A DNA stretch of 62,382 nt from Sphingomonadaceae bacterium (GTDB lineage Bacteria > Pseudomonadota > Alphaproteobacteria > Sphingomonadales > Sphingomonadaceae). Positions 52,571 to 62,258 of this stretch are shown piece by piece (the first letter of the stretch is position 1; each line of letters opens with the position of its first letter). A program made the position numbers and the translations under genes. The stretch is from the NCBI GenBank assembly GCA_947477745.1, contig CANJUF010000016.1:1-62382 (forward strand), given 5' to 3'. Under the pieces are notes generated by a model. It was given only the letters and a program-made list of their open reading frames with translations. It was not told the origin of the DNA and did no database searches.

Positions 52571-53212
52571 ATGGAATTCGATCTGGCGCAGACAGATGCT
52601 CTGCTTTCGACGACCCGCGCGGTGCGCAAGCGGCTCGATCTCGAACGCCCCGTTCCGCGTTCGGTCATCGATGAGTGCCTGAAGCTTGCGGTGCAGGCGC
52701 CGACCGCCAGCAACAGCCAGACCTGGCGCTGGCTGGTGATCGACGATGCCGATCTGCGCGCCAAGATTGCCAAACATTACCGCACCGCGCTGGCCGCCGG
52801 ATTTTTCCGTGAGGCATCGAAAGCCGCTGCCGAGCGCGGCGAAGCGCAGACCGCGCGGGTCTATGACAGTGCCGACTGGCTGGCCGATAACCTCCACAAG
52901 GTGCCGGTGCTCGTCATCCCGTGCGTCGAGGGCCGGCCTCCGGAAGGCGTCCCGGTTGGCTTGCAGGCCGCGATCTGGGGCTCGATCTATCCGGCGATGT
53001 GGAGCTTCCAGCTGGCGCTGCGCTCACGCGGGCTGGGATCGACCCTGACCACGGTCCACCTGTTCAAGGAGCGCGAAATTGCCGAAATCCTCGGCGTTCC
53101 GGACAATATTCTCCAGTGCGCGCTGCTGCCGGTGGCCTATACCAAGGGCACCGACTTCAAGCCGGCGGCACGTCCGCCAGTTAGTGAGATCACGCACTGG
53201 AACGGCTGGTAG
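52571..53212 (+). CDS. Nitroreductase family protein (copy 2)
   Basis: A 213-residue paralogue of the preceding gene, near-identical in the N-terminal FMN motifs (TTRAVRKRLDLERPVPRSVI, AVQAPTASNSQTWRW) and in SFQLALRSRGLGSTLTT. It differs most in residues about 60-95, where substrate-contacting loops lie (AALAAGFFREASKAAAERG here). Twenty-one bases separate the genes. The pattern points to a local duplication followed by substrate divergence. Confidence 0.88.
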   Translation: MEFDLAQTDALLSTTRAVRKRLDLERPVPRSVIDECLKLAVQAPTASNSQTWRWLVIDDADLRAKIAKHYRTALAAGFFREASKAAAERGEAQTARVYDSADWLADNLHKVPVLVIPCVEGRPPEGVPVGLQAAIWGSIYPAMWSFQLALRSRGLGSTLTTVHLFKEREIAEILGVPDNILQCALLPVAYTKGTDFKPAARPPVSEITHWNGW

Positions 53213-53216
53213 AAAC

Positions 53217-53604
53217 TCAGGCCGGGGTGAGCGCATCCCAAGCGATCAGGCATTCGTCTCCTGATGCGCCAACGACCTTGGCCTTGCCTTCCTGCGCGCC
53301 CTTGTAAGTCTAGGGTGACGCCGGGGAACATCGTCCAAGGCGATGCGGACCGATCGGCAACCTCGAAGCAGTCGGCTTGCTTGGCCACCTTGAGCGTGTC
53401 GCCCGCCTTTACAGCAAAGGGCGGCTCGCTCGATGCCGCGGTGGCAGCGGTCTCGGTTGCGGCCGGGCTTGGCGTTGAGGCCGTAGCGGCAGGTTTAGTC
53501 TCAGCCGATGCGCTTGGATCGGGAGCTGTTTGCTCGGCCGGCTGCGAATTACAGGCGGCAAGTGCGGCAATAAGCGCCGCTGCGAAAATTGGACGATTCG
53601 CCAT
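53217..53604 (-). pseudogene. Small lipoprotein gene broken by a one-base frameshift
   Basis: From ATG 53604 the frame encodes a lipoprotein signal (lipobox AALAAC, about residue 18), a Thr/Ala-rich spacer and the domain FAVKAGDTLKVAKQADCFEV up to VTLD. At the AA pair 53306-53307 (minus-strand TTAC) one base too many throws it out of frame. If removed, the reading continues as YKGAQEGKAKVVGASGDE and then CLIAWDALTPA with a stop at 53217, a natural small domain with two Cys. As it stands the frame runs on to 53137, over the 3' end of the nitroreductase gene. Real mutation or sequencing error cannot be told apart. Confidence 0.75.
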
Positions 53605-53723
53605 CGTGTCTCTCCCCTGACAATACCCACGGGAGCAATTTTGCCGCGATTGCGGCGATGCGGCAAGCCTTTCGCCCACCCGGCGGATCGGCTAGCCCCA
53701 TTTGAAACATGGGAGCAAGGATA

Positions 53724-54647
53724 GTGAAAGCCACTTACAACATGACGCTCGAGCAACTGGTCGTCGACCGGGCCGATCTCGCCAGCGACAAGATGCGCAC
53801 CGTCGCCACCGCCGCCGAAGCTGCGGGTTTCGATGCTTGCAACCTGACCGACCATCCGTTTCCCGACGCGACCTGGCTGAGCAACAACGGCCACAACGCT
53901 TTCGATCCGATGGCCGCGCTGTGCTTTGTCGCGGGCTTCACGACGCACATCAAGCTGCACACCAACATCGTCGTGCTGCCTTATCGCAACCCCTTCCTCA
54001 CCGCCAAGGAAGCAACAACGCTCGATGTTCTGTCGAAAGGCAGGCTGATTCTGGGCATCGGCGTCGGCTATCAGGAGACCGAATACGAAGCGCTGGGGGT
54101 TGATTTCAAGCAGCGCGGCAAGCTCACCGACGAAGCGATCGACGCGATGAAGGCTGCATGGAGCGGCGAAGTCGTCCAGTTCGAGGGAATCAACTTCCGC
54201 GCGAGCAACAACCTCCAGTATCCCGCGCCCCTGCAAAAGCCGCACCCGCCGATCTGGTGCGGCGGTAATGGCGAGATCGCGATGCGCCGCGCGGCGCAGC
54301 GCTGCGATGGCTGGACCCCGTTCTTCATGCCGCCTGGCCCAGTGGGTGACAGGCACCCCGATGCCATCACCACGATCGATGACCTGCGGGTCCGGGTCGA
54401 GCGGATCGGCGAGCTTCGCGAGGCGGCGGGCCGTAGCGGTCCTTTCGACGTGTCGCCGATGTCGCCGGTACGGGTCTCCGCGCGCACGGCGGAGGTTGCC
54501 GACGCCTTCCTCGCGAATGCCGCGGAATTGGCAAAGGCGGGCGTTACCTGGGTCGGGCTGGGTCTGCCGGGGGTCGAGACGAGCGAGATGACCGAGAACC
54601 TGGCGTGGTTTGGCGAGGCCGTGCTGCCGCAGCTTCACGCGCTGTAA
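53724..54647 (+). CDS. LLM-class flavin/F420-dependent oxidoreductase (copy 2)
   Basis: A 307-residue luciferase-like protein: ACNLTDHPFPDATWL, IKLHTNIVVLPYRNPFLTAKE, LILGIGVGYQETEYEALGVDF and PPIWCGGNGEIAMRRAAQRCDGW. The same signature set as the protein at 39493, but clearly different in the N-terminal half. Start: the GTG at 53724 has GGAGCAAGGAT upstream; the ATG at 53709 has none, so 53724 is preferred. It stands alone between the broken lipoprotein gene and ksgA (convergent). Confidence 0.85.
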   Translation: MKATYNMTLEQLVVDRADLASDKMRTVATAAEAAGFDACNLTDHPFPDATWLSNNGHNAFDPMAALCFVAGFTTHIKLHTNIVVLPYRNPFLTAKEATTLDVLSKGRLILGIGVGYQETEYEALGVDFKQRGKLTDEAIDAMKAAWSGEVVQFEGINFRASNNLQYPAPLQKPHPPIWCGGNGEIAMRRAAQRCDGWTPFFMPPGPVGDRHPDAITTIDDLRVRVERIGELREAAGRSGPFDVSPMSPVRVSARTAEVADAFLANAAELAKAGVTWVGLGLPGVETSEMTENLAWFGEAVLPQLHAL

Positions 54648-54659
54648 TCGGCGTTACGG

Positions 54660-55493
54660 TCAGCCGGTCAGCACCCGCGCAATCGCGGCAAATTCCTCGA
54701 CCGACAGCGTCTCTGCACGGCGCTGCGAATCGATGCCGAGTTTTTCCAGCGCCTCGATCGCGCCGGGCAAACCCTTTACGCTCTGGCGCAGCATCTTGCG
54801 GCGCTGGCCGAAGGCCGCCTCGGTCAGGCGCGAGAGCATGACCGCTGAAACCCCCTCGGGCATGGGGGCGGGTTCGACGTGGATCACCGCGCTCATCACC
54901 TTGGGCGGCGGCGCGAACGCGCTGCGATGAACCTTCATCGCGAGGCGCGCACGGCTGCGCCACTGGGCCAGCACCGACAGGCGCCCATAAGCGCCCGTAT
55001 CGGGTGCAGCGACGATGCGCCGCGCCACTTCCTCCTGGAACATCAGCGTGAGAGAGGTCCAGCGCGGCGGCCAGTCTTCTCCCGAAAGCCAGCGGGTGAA
55101 CAGTTCGGTCCCGACATTGTAAGGCAGGTTGGCGACCACGGCATAGGGTTCGCCGTGCATCAACGCATCGTGACCGAGTTTGAGCGCATCGCCTTCGATA
55201 ACGCGCAGGCGACCGGGAAAGGCGGTCTCCAGTTCGGCAAGCGCGGGCAAGCAGCGGCGGTCCATCTCGATGGCGGTGACGAGAGCGCCCGCACGCAGCA
55301 GCGCCCGCGTGAGGCCGCCCGGGCCGGGGCCGATCTCGAGCACCGGTCTGCCCGAAAGATCGCCGGGTATCGCTGCTATGCGGCCAAGCAATTGCTCGTC
55401 GAACAGGAAGTTCTGGCCCAGCGCCTTGCTTGCCGAAAGTCCGTGGCGGGCGATCACCTCGCGCAGGGGAGGCAGGAGCAGAGGTTCGCTCAT
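54660..55493 (-). CDS. ksgA: 16S rRNA dimethyladenosine transferase RsmA (KsgA)
   Basis: KsgA dimethylates A1518 and A1519 in 16S rRNA late in 30S assembly. The 277-residue enzyme carries [20 protein letters not shown] motif [16 protein letters not shown] (about 51-66), [17 protein letters not shown] (NLPY catalytic motif, about 119-135) and [11 protein letters not shown]. Length and all motifs are normal. It overlaps pdxA by four bases. Confidence 0.96.
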   Translation of the reverse strand: MSEPLLLPPLREVIARHGLSASKALGQNFLFDEQLLGRIAAIPGDLSGRPVLEIGPGPGGLTRALLRAGALVTAIEMDRRCLPALAELETAFPGRLRVIEGDALKLGHDALMHGEPYAVVANLPYNVGTELFTRWLSGEDWPPRWTSLTLMFQEEVARRIVAAPDTGAYGRLSVLAQWRSRARLAMKVHRSAFAPPPKVMSAVIHVEPAPMPEGVSAVMLSRLTEAAFGQRRKMLRQSVKGLPGAIEALEKLGIDSQRRAETLSVEEFAAIARVLTG

Positions 55494-56497
55494 CCCTTCG
55501 CGCGCCGCGCAGCGCATTCTCCCGCCATGCGGATGGCCGCGATCGTTGCGCCAGGATCAGCCCGGTTCTTTCCGGCGATGGCGAAAGCCGTGCCGTGATC
55601 TGGCGAGGTGCGCACGATCGGCAGGCCGAGTGTGACATTGACGCCTTTGTCGAAATCGAGCGCCTTGATTGGGATCAGCGCCTGATCGTGATACATGCAC
55701 AGCGCCACATCGTAGCCAGCCCGTTCGCGCGGAGCGAACAGGGTATCGGCGGAATGCGGGCCGGTCACATCCAGGCCCTCTGCCTGTAATGCCGCGATGG
55801 CTGGCGCGATGATCCGCGCTTCCTCATCGCCGAAGCGGCCTTCTTCGCCGGCGTGCGGATTGAGCCCGCAGACCGCCAGGCGCGGGCGTTCGATACCGAA
55901 ATCGCGCGCCAGTGACGCGGCGACGACCCGCGCACGGCGCATGATGAGTTCGCTGGTGAGAAGGCGCGGCACATCGGCCAACGCTTCGTGAATGGTGAGC
56001 GGCACCGTGCACAGGCTCGGCCCGGCGAGCATCATCACCGCGTCCTCGTGCGCAATGCCGCAGGCGTCGGCGACGAATTCGGTCTGGCCGGGCTGCGAGA
56101 AGCCGATCTCGGCGAGCCGCGCCTTGGCGACCGGCGCAGTCACCAGCCCGCCCGCTTCGCCCGTGCGCGCCAGCCGCGTCGCCCAGATCAGCGAGGCGAG
56201 CGCAAGCTGTGCGCTGTCGTGCGTGGGCTGGCCCGGATGCCAGTCGAAATCCACCGAACCAAGCACCGGCAGGGCATGGTCAAATTCGGCCAGGGCCTCG
56301 GCAGGGTGGGAAATGTGCGCGAGCGGCACTTTCAGTCCGCGCGAAGTCGCTGCCGCCGACAACAGTCCCTTGCCCTCGACGACAAAGAACGACGTCAGCC
56401 CCTCTTTCTTGCGCATCGCCCAGGCGGCAGCAATGAGTTCCGGCCCGACCCCCGCCGGATCGCCCAGCGAAACGGCAAGGGGAAGATGCCCGCTCAC
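55490..56497 (-). CDS. pdxA: 4-hydroxythreonine-4-phosphate dehydrogenase
   Basis: PdxA oxidises 4-phospho-hydroxythreonine in the DXP-dependent pyridoxal-phosphate pathway with NAD and a divalent metal. The 335-residue protein has [16 protein letters not shown] at the N-terminus, TAPVAKARL, the metal-binding His in [11 protein letters not shown] and [13 protein letters not shown], plus [14 protein letters not shown]. It starts with GTG at 56497, one base after the surA stop. surA-pdxA-ksgA order is conserved in many proteobacteria. Confidence 0.95.
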   Translation of the reverse strand: MSGHLPLAVSLGDPAGVGPELIAAAWAMRKKEGLTSFFVVEGKGLLSAAATSRGLKVPLAHISHPAEALAEFDHALPVLGSVDFDWHPGQPTHDSAQLALASLIWATRLARTGEAGGLVTAPVAKARLAEIGFSQPGQTEFVADACGIAHEDAVMMLAGPSLCTVPLTIHEALADVPRLLTSELIMRRARVVAASLARDFGIERPRLAVCGLNPHAGEEGRFGDEEARIIAPAIAALQAEGLDVTGPHSADTLFAPRERAGYDVALCMYHDQALIPIKALDFDKGVNVTLGLPIVRTSPDHGTAFAIAGKNRADPGATIAAIRMAGECAARRAKG

Positions 56498-56498
56498 A

Positions 56499-57848
56499 TC
56501 AATTGTATTCGATGATCGCGTCGCGCCGCAGGTCGCGCAGGTAGATCTGGGCGCGCTTGTTGATCCGGTCCTCTTCCATCTGGCCCATCAACTGGTCGAA
56601 GCTGGGTCCGGAATCGGACTGCGGATCGTCGCGGCCGCACATCATCAGCACGCGCACGCCCTCGTCGATCGAACCGAACGGCGGCGAAGTCTCGCCGATC
56701 TGGAGGTTCAGCACCGCGCTCTGCAACGGGCCGGGCAGGTCGCGCGCGCGGACCTGATCGTTGGCGACCACTTGCGCACCGATCCGGGCGGCAACCTCGT
56801 CCACCGCACCGCAGCCGCGCGCGCCCTGCATGGCCTGCGCGAATTCGGTGGCGCGGGCCTGCGCCTGTGCCTGGGTGATGCCCTTGGGGAAATTGATCGA
56901 AACCTGCTTGAGCGAAAGCAGCGCATCGCGCGGATCGGCCATGAGCACCTGGCGCTTGTCGATCATGTAGATGATCGAGAAGCCGCCGGGCAGCTCGACC
57001 GGGCCGACCAGCTGGCCGGGCTGCATCTGCCGCGCGGCAGTGGCCAGCTCGGCGGGAAGCTGGGCAAGCCTGATCCAGCCAAGGTCACCGCCAACTGCGG
57101 CAGTCGAGGCCTGCGAATACTGGCGCGCATAGGCGACGAAGCTGCCGCCCTGGCGCAGCTGCTCGACGATCTTGACTGCATTGTCGTAAACCTGCTGGCG
57201 CGATTCGGCGGGAGCGGCGAGGTAGATTTCGCCGATCCGGAATTCGTCGGTGCCCTTGGCGGCCTTCAGGCGTTCGAGCAGTTCGTTCACCTCGTCGTCG
57301 GAGACGTTGATGAACGGCGAGACGTTGCGCCCCAGCAGGCGCTGCCAGGCGAGTTCGCCCTTGATCTGGCGCTTGAGCGAGGCAGGCGAGGATCCGATCC
57401 GCTTGAGGTAGGCGTCCATCGCGGTGGTGTTCTGGTTGAAGTTCTGGGTGGCGACCCGCGCGTAGGATTCCTCGACCTCGGTATCCTCGATCTCGATCTT
57501 GGAGGCGGCGGCCTCCTGGATCTGCAAGGTCTCGTCGATGAGGTTGCGCAGCACCTGCCCGCGCAGCCGCTGCAGTTCTTCCCCGGAAACCTGGTTCTGG
57601 TTGGCAGCAAGTATCAGCGCGAGGCGCTGGTCAACGTCGGTGCCGGTAATGATGTCGCCGTTCACCACGGCGGTGGCGCGGCGCACATTGGGATTGGGCG
57701 CGCTGAACAGCTGCACCCCTTCAGGGATGCTGATCTCTCCTTGCGGGCTCGACTGGGCGAGCGCTGCGACCGGCGCGGCAAGCGCGGCGGCGGCTAGCGG
57801 AAGGGCGGTCATGAAGCGAAGCGAAAAGAGGATTTTCAAGCCTGTCAC
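56499..57848 (-). CDS. surA: Periplasmic peptidyl-prolyl isomerase/chaperone SurA
   Basis: SurA escorts outer-membrane proteins, including LptD, to the BAM complex. The 449-residue protein has a signal peptide (to about ALAQ, residue 32), the SurA N-domain (AVVNGDIITGTDVDQRLALI, about 60-79), and a parvulin domain FRIGEIYLAAPAESRQQVYD to GGDLGWIRLAQLPAEL (about 200-300). A second weaker parvulin-like segment follows (VSINFPKGITQAQAQARA). The GTG at 57848 is the start. It sits between lptD and pdxA. Confidence 0.93.
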   Translation of the reverse strand: MTGLKILFSLRFMTALPLAAAALAAPVAALAQSSPQGEISIPEGVQLFSAPNPNVRRATAVVNGDIITGTDVDQRLALILAANQNQVSGEELQRLRGQVLRNLIDETLQIQEAAASKIEIEDTEVEESYARVATQNFNQNTTAMDAYLKRIGSSPASLKRQIKGELAWQRLLGRNVSPFINVSDDEVNELLERLKAAKGTDEFRIGEIYLAAPAESRQQVYDNAVKIVEQLRQGGSFVAYARQYSQASTAAVGGDLGWIRLAQLPAELATAARQMQPGQLVGPVELPGGFSIIYMIDKRQVLMADPRDALLSLKQVSINFPKGITQAQAQARATEFAQAMQGARGCGAVDEVAARIGAQVVANDQVRARDLPGPLQSAVLNLQIGETSPPFGSIDEGVRVLMMCGRDDPQSDSGPSFDQLMGQMEEDRINKRAQIYLRDLRRDAIIEYN

Positions 57849-57987
57849 CCGTGTTGTGGTTATCTATCCGGCCGCGCATTTTGCCGGACACTGCGACCCA
57901 ATTCGCAGCCGCGATCCCTTGCGAGGGAGCCGATTAACCGAAACTGAGCGCTGCCGATAGGGTGTTTGGCGTCATGGCGCAGCGCAA

Positions 57988-60252
57988 TCAGCGGAATCCA
58001 AGGTTGCGCAGCGCGAAGCGCACCTGGAACGAGTTGCCGCGCTGGGCATCGCCCGTGGCAGCATAATCGCGCCGCCATGTCACCGACACGTCAAGGCAAT
58101 CGTCCTGGTAAGCAATCCCGAGGCGGGTGCGCAGCGGCTGGAAACCGTCCGATCCAAAGGCGGGGTCTTCGTTGCGGTCGGTCAGGTTGACTACCGCCGA
58201 ACCGAACAGCGACCAGTAATTGGCAAAGGCGATCCGGCCCGCGACACGCGCTTCTTCGCGGTCGCGCAGGTCCTCGGTCTGCTCGGAAATATCGCGGTTG
58301 AGCTTGGTATAGCCGGCCTCGATGTAGGTCCGCTGGCTGCCAAGCACGAGGTCGAATTCCTGCCGCCGGATCGAGGCACTGTCCTTGTCGAGCCGGAAGC
58401 GGTGCACCAGCTTGATGAAATCGCGGTAACGCACCTCGGTGCGCCCGACGACGTCCGAAACGCGGTCGGTCAGCCCGGTGCCATCGGGAAACAGGCTGGG
58501 CTTGTTGGTGAGCCGCACCGACTGCCCCACCGTGGTCTTGATGCGCCAGCGCGGCCTCTCAAGCAGCCAGTCGAACCCGTAAGTGAAGCGCACCCCGTCC
58601 TCGATCCGGTCATAACCGGGAAAACGGTTGAGCGCGAACAGGTTGGAATCTTCCAGTTCGATGGCGCGGGCGTCCTCGTTGGGCACGTCGAGGTTGCTGA
58701 TCGGGGGCGTGACGACAAGCTGCGCGCGGGGCGTGAACACCTGCGTGCCGCCGAACGCGCGACCAAGCAGCGGCCATTTCACATCGAGCGCGGCGAGCGC
58801 GATCGCGCGCGATTGCCAGCCAGCGAGGCCGCGATAGGCGGCGGTCTCGGTCAGTTCGTTTTCGTCGGAATGGTAGACATCGGCGCGTGCGAGCCCGGTC
58901 AGGGTCACTTCCTGGCCGCCGCCAAGAATGCGCCGCAGGTCCCACTGCACGCGGGCGAAGGCGCGCTGCGTATCCTGTCCCTGGCTGCGCTGGATCGCCA
59001 GCGAGTTCGCCTGCAGTTCGAGCCTGCCGCCAAACAAGGGATCGGTGAGGCGGTAGCGATAATCGATCACGGGCAGGGCGACCGGCATCTGGCCCTGATC
59101 GTCGCCGATGCGCAGCGACTGAGTCGCCCATCCGGCCAGCGAGAAATAGCTGTTGGTGCCGATCCGCTCCAGTTCGGTCATCGAGCGTAGCCGGTCGTCG
59201 CGGTCGATGTCGTAGCGGCGCAGGAAGGTGCGGTCGGTTGCCCGCCGGATCGAGGCTGTCGCGCTCCATTTCGGTGTGAGCTGCAAGCGCCCGTTGGCGA
59301 AAAAATAGCCACGAAAATCTTCCTGCGCGGTCGGATCGGACCCGAAGATCGCGATCCTGCGGCTACCGGTGGCATAGCCGGTAATCTGGTATGCGCCCTT
59401 GTCCGTGAGCGCGCGGTACTGCACCTGCGCCATCGGCGGCGCGTCGGTGTAGAGATAGGCCGTCGCGGTCAGATCGCGGTTTTCGGCCAGCCGCAGATAG
59501 TACGAGCCGCTGATCTCGACCCCGTTCGAAGGGGTGAAGCGGAAATCGGGAACCAGCAGCCCCGAAATGGCGCGACCGTCCGTGGTCGTCTGCAAACCCG
59601 GGATCGGAATGGCGATCGCGCCGAAAAAGACGATGCGCTCGCCTTTGAACAAAACCCGCTTGCGCGAATCGTCGTAGATCACTTTGCGGGCGTTGACGCG
59701 CCAGGTCGGCTCCTTGGGGCAGCCTTTTTCGGTATCCACCGCGCAGGCGGTGTAGGAGGCTTGCTCCAATTCGATGTTGCCGTTTTCGAGCCGCCGTCCC
59801 GAATTGGCGGCGATCCGCGCGCCTTCGCGCAGCGCCAGCAGCAGGTTTTCCATCGCGCCGGTCTTGAGTTCGTCCGTCAGTTCGACGCGCTCGGTGAACA
59901 GCGTGTTGCCATCCTCGTCGACCAGCTTGACGCCGCCGGTTGCGACGATGACGCCAGTCTTGCGGTTCCAGGTGACGCCATCGGCGCGCACCGCCTGGCC
60001 TTCGCGGCGCAGGACGACGTTGCCCAGGGCGGTGACCGCTTCGAAATTGGTGTCGTATTCCACCCGGTCAGCCTCGAAGGCGACGGGGGCTTCATCGGCA
60101 GGCAATTGCGCAGGCGCCTGGTCGGCATTGTCCTGCGCCAGCGCGGGATGCGCCGCGATCAGCGGCAGGATCGCCAGCGCGATGCCGCCTCGACGCCAGG
60201 ATCGCAGGCGACATCGAACAGCCTGCAACGGGAACGGAATGGCGGGGCGCAT
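57988..60252 (-). CDS. lptD: LPS-assembly protein LptD
   Basis: LptD forms the outer-membrane pore that inserts lipopolysaccharide, together with LptE. The 754-residue protein has a signal peptide (to about ALAQ, residue 40), an OstA/LptA-like jellyroll domain (VAFEADRVEYDTNFEAVTALG onward, about 57-180), DDSRKRVLFKGERIVFFGAI and a large barrel ending in SFQVRFALRNLGFR with terminal aromatic motif. The plug-to-barrel region has cysteine pairs (YTACAVDTEKGC) as expected for disulfide-dependent maturation. Followed by surA. Confidence 0.95.
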   Translation of the reverse strand: MRPAIPFPLQAVRCRLRSWRRGGIALAILPLIAAHPALAQDNADQAPAQLPADEAPVAFEADRVEYDTNFEAVTALGNVVLRREGQAVRADGVTWNRKTGVIVATGGVKLVDEDGNTLFTERVELTDELKTGAMENLLLALREGARIAANSGRRLENGNIELEQASYTACAVDTEKGCPKEPTWRVNARKVIYDDSRKRVLFKGERIVFFGAIAIPIPGLQTTTDGRAISGLLVPDFRFTPSNGVEISGSYYLRLAENRDLTATAYLYTDAPPMAQVQYRALTDKGAYQITGYATGSRRIAIFGSDPTAQEDFRGYFFANGRLQLTPKWSATASIRRATDRTFLRRYDIDRDDRLRSMTELERIGTNSYFSLAGWATQSLRIGDDQGQMPVALPVIDYRYRLTDPLFGGRLELQANSLAIQRSQGQDTQRAFARVQWDLRRILGGGQEVTLTGLARADVYHSDENELTETAAYRGLAGWQSRAIALAALDVKWPLLGRAFGGTQVFTPRAQLVVTPPISNLDVPNEDARAIELEDSNLFALNRFPGYDRIEDGVRFTYGFDWLLERPRWRIKTTVGQSVRLTNKPSLFPDGTGLTDRVSDVVGRTEVRYRDFIKLVHRFRLDKDSASIRRQEFDLVLGSQRTYIEAGYTKLNRDISEQTEDLRDREEARVAGRIAFANYWSLFGSAVVNLTDRNEDPAFGSDGFQPLRTRLGIAYQDDCLDVSVTWRRDYAATGDAQRGNSFQVRFALRNLGFR

Positions 60253-60338
60253 GGCTTGCCTATCGCACTCGCGGCGCTTAACTGCAATCCGCTGCGGCTG
60301 CGGTCTGTCGCCAAAATGTCACGTTTTCAGGAGTTCCC

Positions 60339-61802
60339 ATGCAGGTTCGCTTCCTCGACGATTCCACTTCCGGCGAGGCGCGCATCGTTGCCCATCTGGT
60401 GAACCAGAACGCCTTGCCTGCCGGGCTTGAGCCGGTGCTGGCCGAAGGCGCGGCAATGTCGCGCTTTGCGGGCAAGGCAGGGCAGGTGTTCGAAGGGTTC
60501 GCCGAGCGCGGCGGCAAGGTCGTGCGCGTGGCGCTGGCCGGAATCGGCGCTGCGGGGGCCGAGGATCGCAAGGCATCGCTCGAACAGGCGGGCGCGGCTC
60601 TCGCGGCCAAGTATCTTGCCTCGGGCGAGGAGGAGATGCTGATCGATCTGACTGGCGCAGGACTGTCTGCCAGCGAGGTTGCTGCCGTGCTGCTTGGCGC
60701 GCGGCTGCGTGCATGGCGTCACGATGCGTACCGCACCAAGCTTTCGGATGAGAAGAAGCCCAGCCTCAAGTCGATCGCGGTCAAGGGCGCGGTCGCAGGT
60801 AGCGACGCGGCCTGGCAGGTCGAGGCGGCGCTGGCCGAGGGCGTGGAGTTCACCAAGCTGCTGGTCGCCGAACCCGGCAACGCGATCTATCCCGAAAGCT
60901 TCGTCGCACGCTGCGAGGAGAAGATGCAGGGCACGGGCCTTGCCCTGCGCGTGCTGCACCCCGACGATATGCGCAGGCTCGGCATGGGCGCGCTGCTTGG
61001 TGTTGCCCAAGGCTCGGCGCGCGAGGCGAGAGTGCTGGTCATCGAATGGCAGGGCGGCGCCAAGGGCGAGCGGCCGCTGGCGCTGGTCGGTAAGGGAGTC
61101 ACCTTCGATACCGGCGGCATCTCGCTCAAGCCGCCTGCCGGCATGGAAGACATGAAGTGGGACATGGGCGGCGCGGGCGTCGTCGCGGGCACTATGCTGG
61201 CGCTGGCGCGGCGCGGGGCCAAGGCCAACGTCGTGGGCCTGTGCGGCCTGGTTGAGAACATGCCCGACGGCAACGCCCAGCGGCCGGGCGATGTGGTCAC
61301 CTCGATGTCGGGCCAGACGATCGAGGTCATCAACACCGATGCCGAAGGGCGGCTGGTGCTGTGCGACGTGCTGACTTTCGCCCAGCGCGGGTTCAATCCC
61401 TCGGCAATCATCGATTTGGCCACGCTGACCGGGGCGATGATCGTCTCGCTCGGCCACGAATATGGCGGCATGTTCGCCAACGATGAGGCGCTCGCTGCCA
61501 AGATCGACAAGGCCGGTAAGGCGAGCGGCGACAAGGTGTGGCGCTTCCCACTCGGCAAGGCCTACGACAAGCTGATCGACAGCGCGATCGCCGACATGAA
61601 GAACATGGGCGCACGCTATGGCGGATCGATCACCGCCGCGCAGTTCCTCCAGCGTTTCATCGAGGATGGCCGCCCCTGGGCGCATCTCGACATTGCCGGC
61701 ATGGTCTGGGCGGACAAGCCCGGCGCGACCTGGGACAAGGGCGCAACCGGATACGGCGTGCGGCTGATGGATACCTTCGTGCGCGATAATCTCGAAGGCT
61801 GA
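60339..61802 (+). CDS. pepA: Leucyl aminopeptidase (M17 family)
   Basis: PepA is a two-metal hexameric aminopeptidase of the cytoplasm. The 487-residue protein has GKGVTFDTGGISLKP (metal-binding Lys and Asp, about 250-264), the family signature NTDAEGRLVL (about 331-340) and IDLATLTGAMIVSLG. A DNA-binding regulatory role is known in E. coli. It is divergent from lptD (86-base gap); stop and next ATG share TGATG at 61800-61804. Confidence 0.95.
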   Translation: MQVRFLDDSTSGEARIVAHLVNQNALPAGLEPVLAEGAAMSRFAGKAGQVFEGFAERGGKVVRVALAGIGAAGAEDRKASLEQAGAALAAKYLASGEEEMLIDLTGAGLSASEVAAVLLGARLRAWRHDAYRTKLSDEKKPSLKSIAVKGAVAGSDAAWQVEAALAEGVEFTKLLVAEPGNAIYPESFVARCEEKMQGTGLALRVLHPDDMRRLGMGALLGVAQGSAREARVLVIEWQGGAKGERPLALVGKGVTFDTGGISLKPPAGMEDMKWDMGGAGVVAGTMLALARRGAKANVVGLCGLVENMPDGNAQRPGDVVTSMSGQTIEVINTDAEGRLVLCDVLTFAQRGFNPSAIIDLATLTGAMIVSLGHEYGGMFANDEALAAKIDKAGKASGDKVWRFPLGKAYDKLIDSAIADMKNMGARYGGSITAAQFLQRFIEDGRPWAHLDIAGMVWADKPGATWDKGATGYGVRLMDTFVRDNLEG

Positions 61803-62239
61803 TGCGCGTCGATTTCTACCAGCTCAGCCGGGACCCGGCGGAAAAGGTTCTGCCGCTGCTGGCGCGCAATACTCTGGGCGCGGGCGCGCGGCTGCTGGTG
61901 GTTTCGGGTGACGGTGCGCAGCTTGACCGGATCGGCCAGGCGCTGTGGGAGCCGCGGGAGACCTTCCTCGCGCATGGCCGGGCGGGGGCCGCACACGAGG
62001 AGCGCCAGCCGATCCTGCTTTCTGACCGTGCCGAACCGGCCAACGGGGCAAAGTATCTGGCGCTGGCGGACGGTGTCTGGCGCGAGGGCGAGGCCCATTT
62101 CGAGCGCACGTTCCTGCTGTTCGGCGATGCCACCCTGCAGGCCGCGCGCGATTGCTGGCGAATGCTGCGAGATCGCGATGGCCTGGAACGACATTTCTGG
62201 AAGCAGGACGGCGGCCGCTGGGTCGAACATGGATCGTAA
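61802..62239 (+). CDS. holC: DNA polymerase III chi subunit
   Basis: HolC links the clamp loader to single-stranded DNA-binding protein. The 145-residue protein matches the alphaproteobacterial form: MRVDFYQLSRDPAEKVLPLLARN, followed by GDGAQLDRIGQALWEPRETFLAHGR and QPILLSDRAEPANGAKY. pepA-holC order is common in proteobacteria. The stop is 20 bases from the IS end, so the IS inserted just downstream. Confidence 0.92.
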   Translation: MRVDFYQLSRDPAEKVLPLLARNTLGAGARLLVVSGDGAQLDRIGQALWEPRETFLAHGRAGAAHEERQPILLSDRAEPANGAKYLALADGVWREGEAHFERTFLLFGDATLQAARDCWRMLRDRDGLERHFWKQDGGRWVEHGS

Positions 62240-62258
62240 GGCGATCCCTCGGGAGTAT

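Noticed and set aside
55992..57797. 601-codon open frame on the plus strand
   Set aside because: It is antisense to pdxA and surA, whose motifs and start/stop overlaps are clear. The composition is that of a complement frame.
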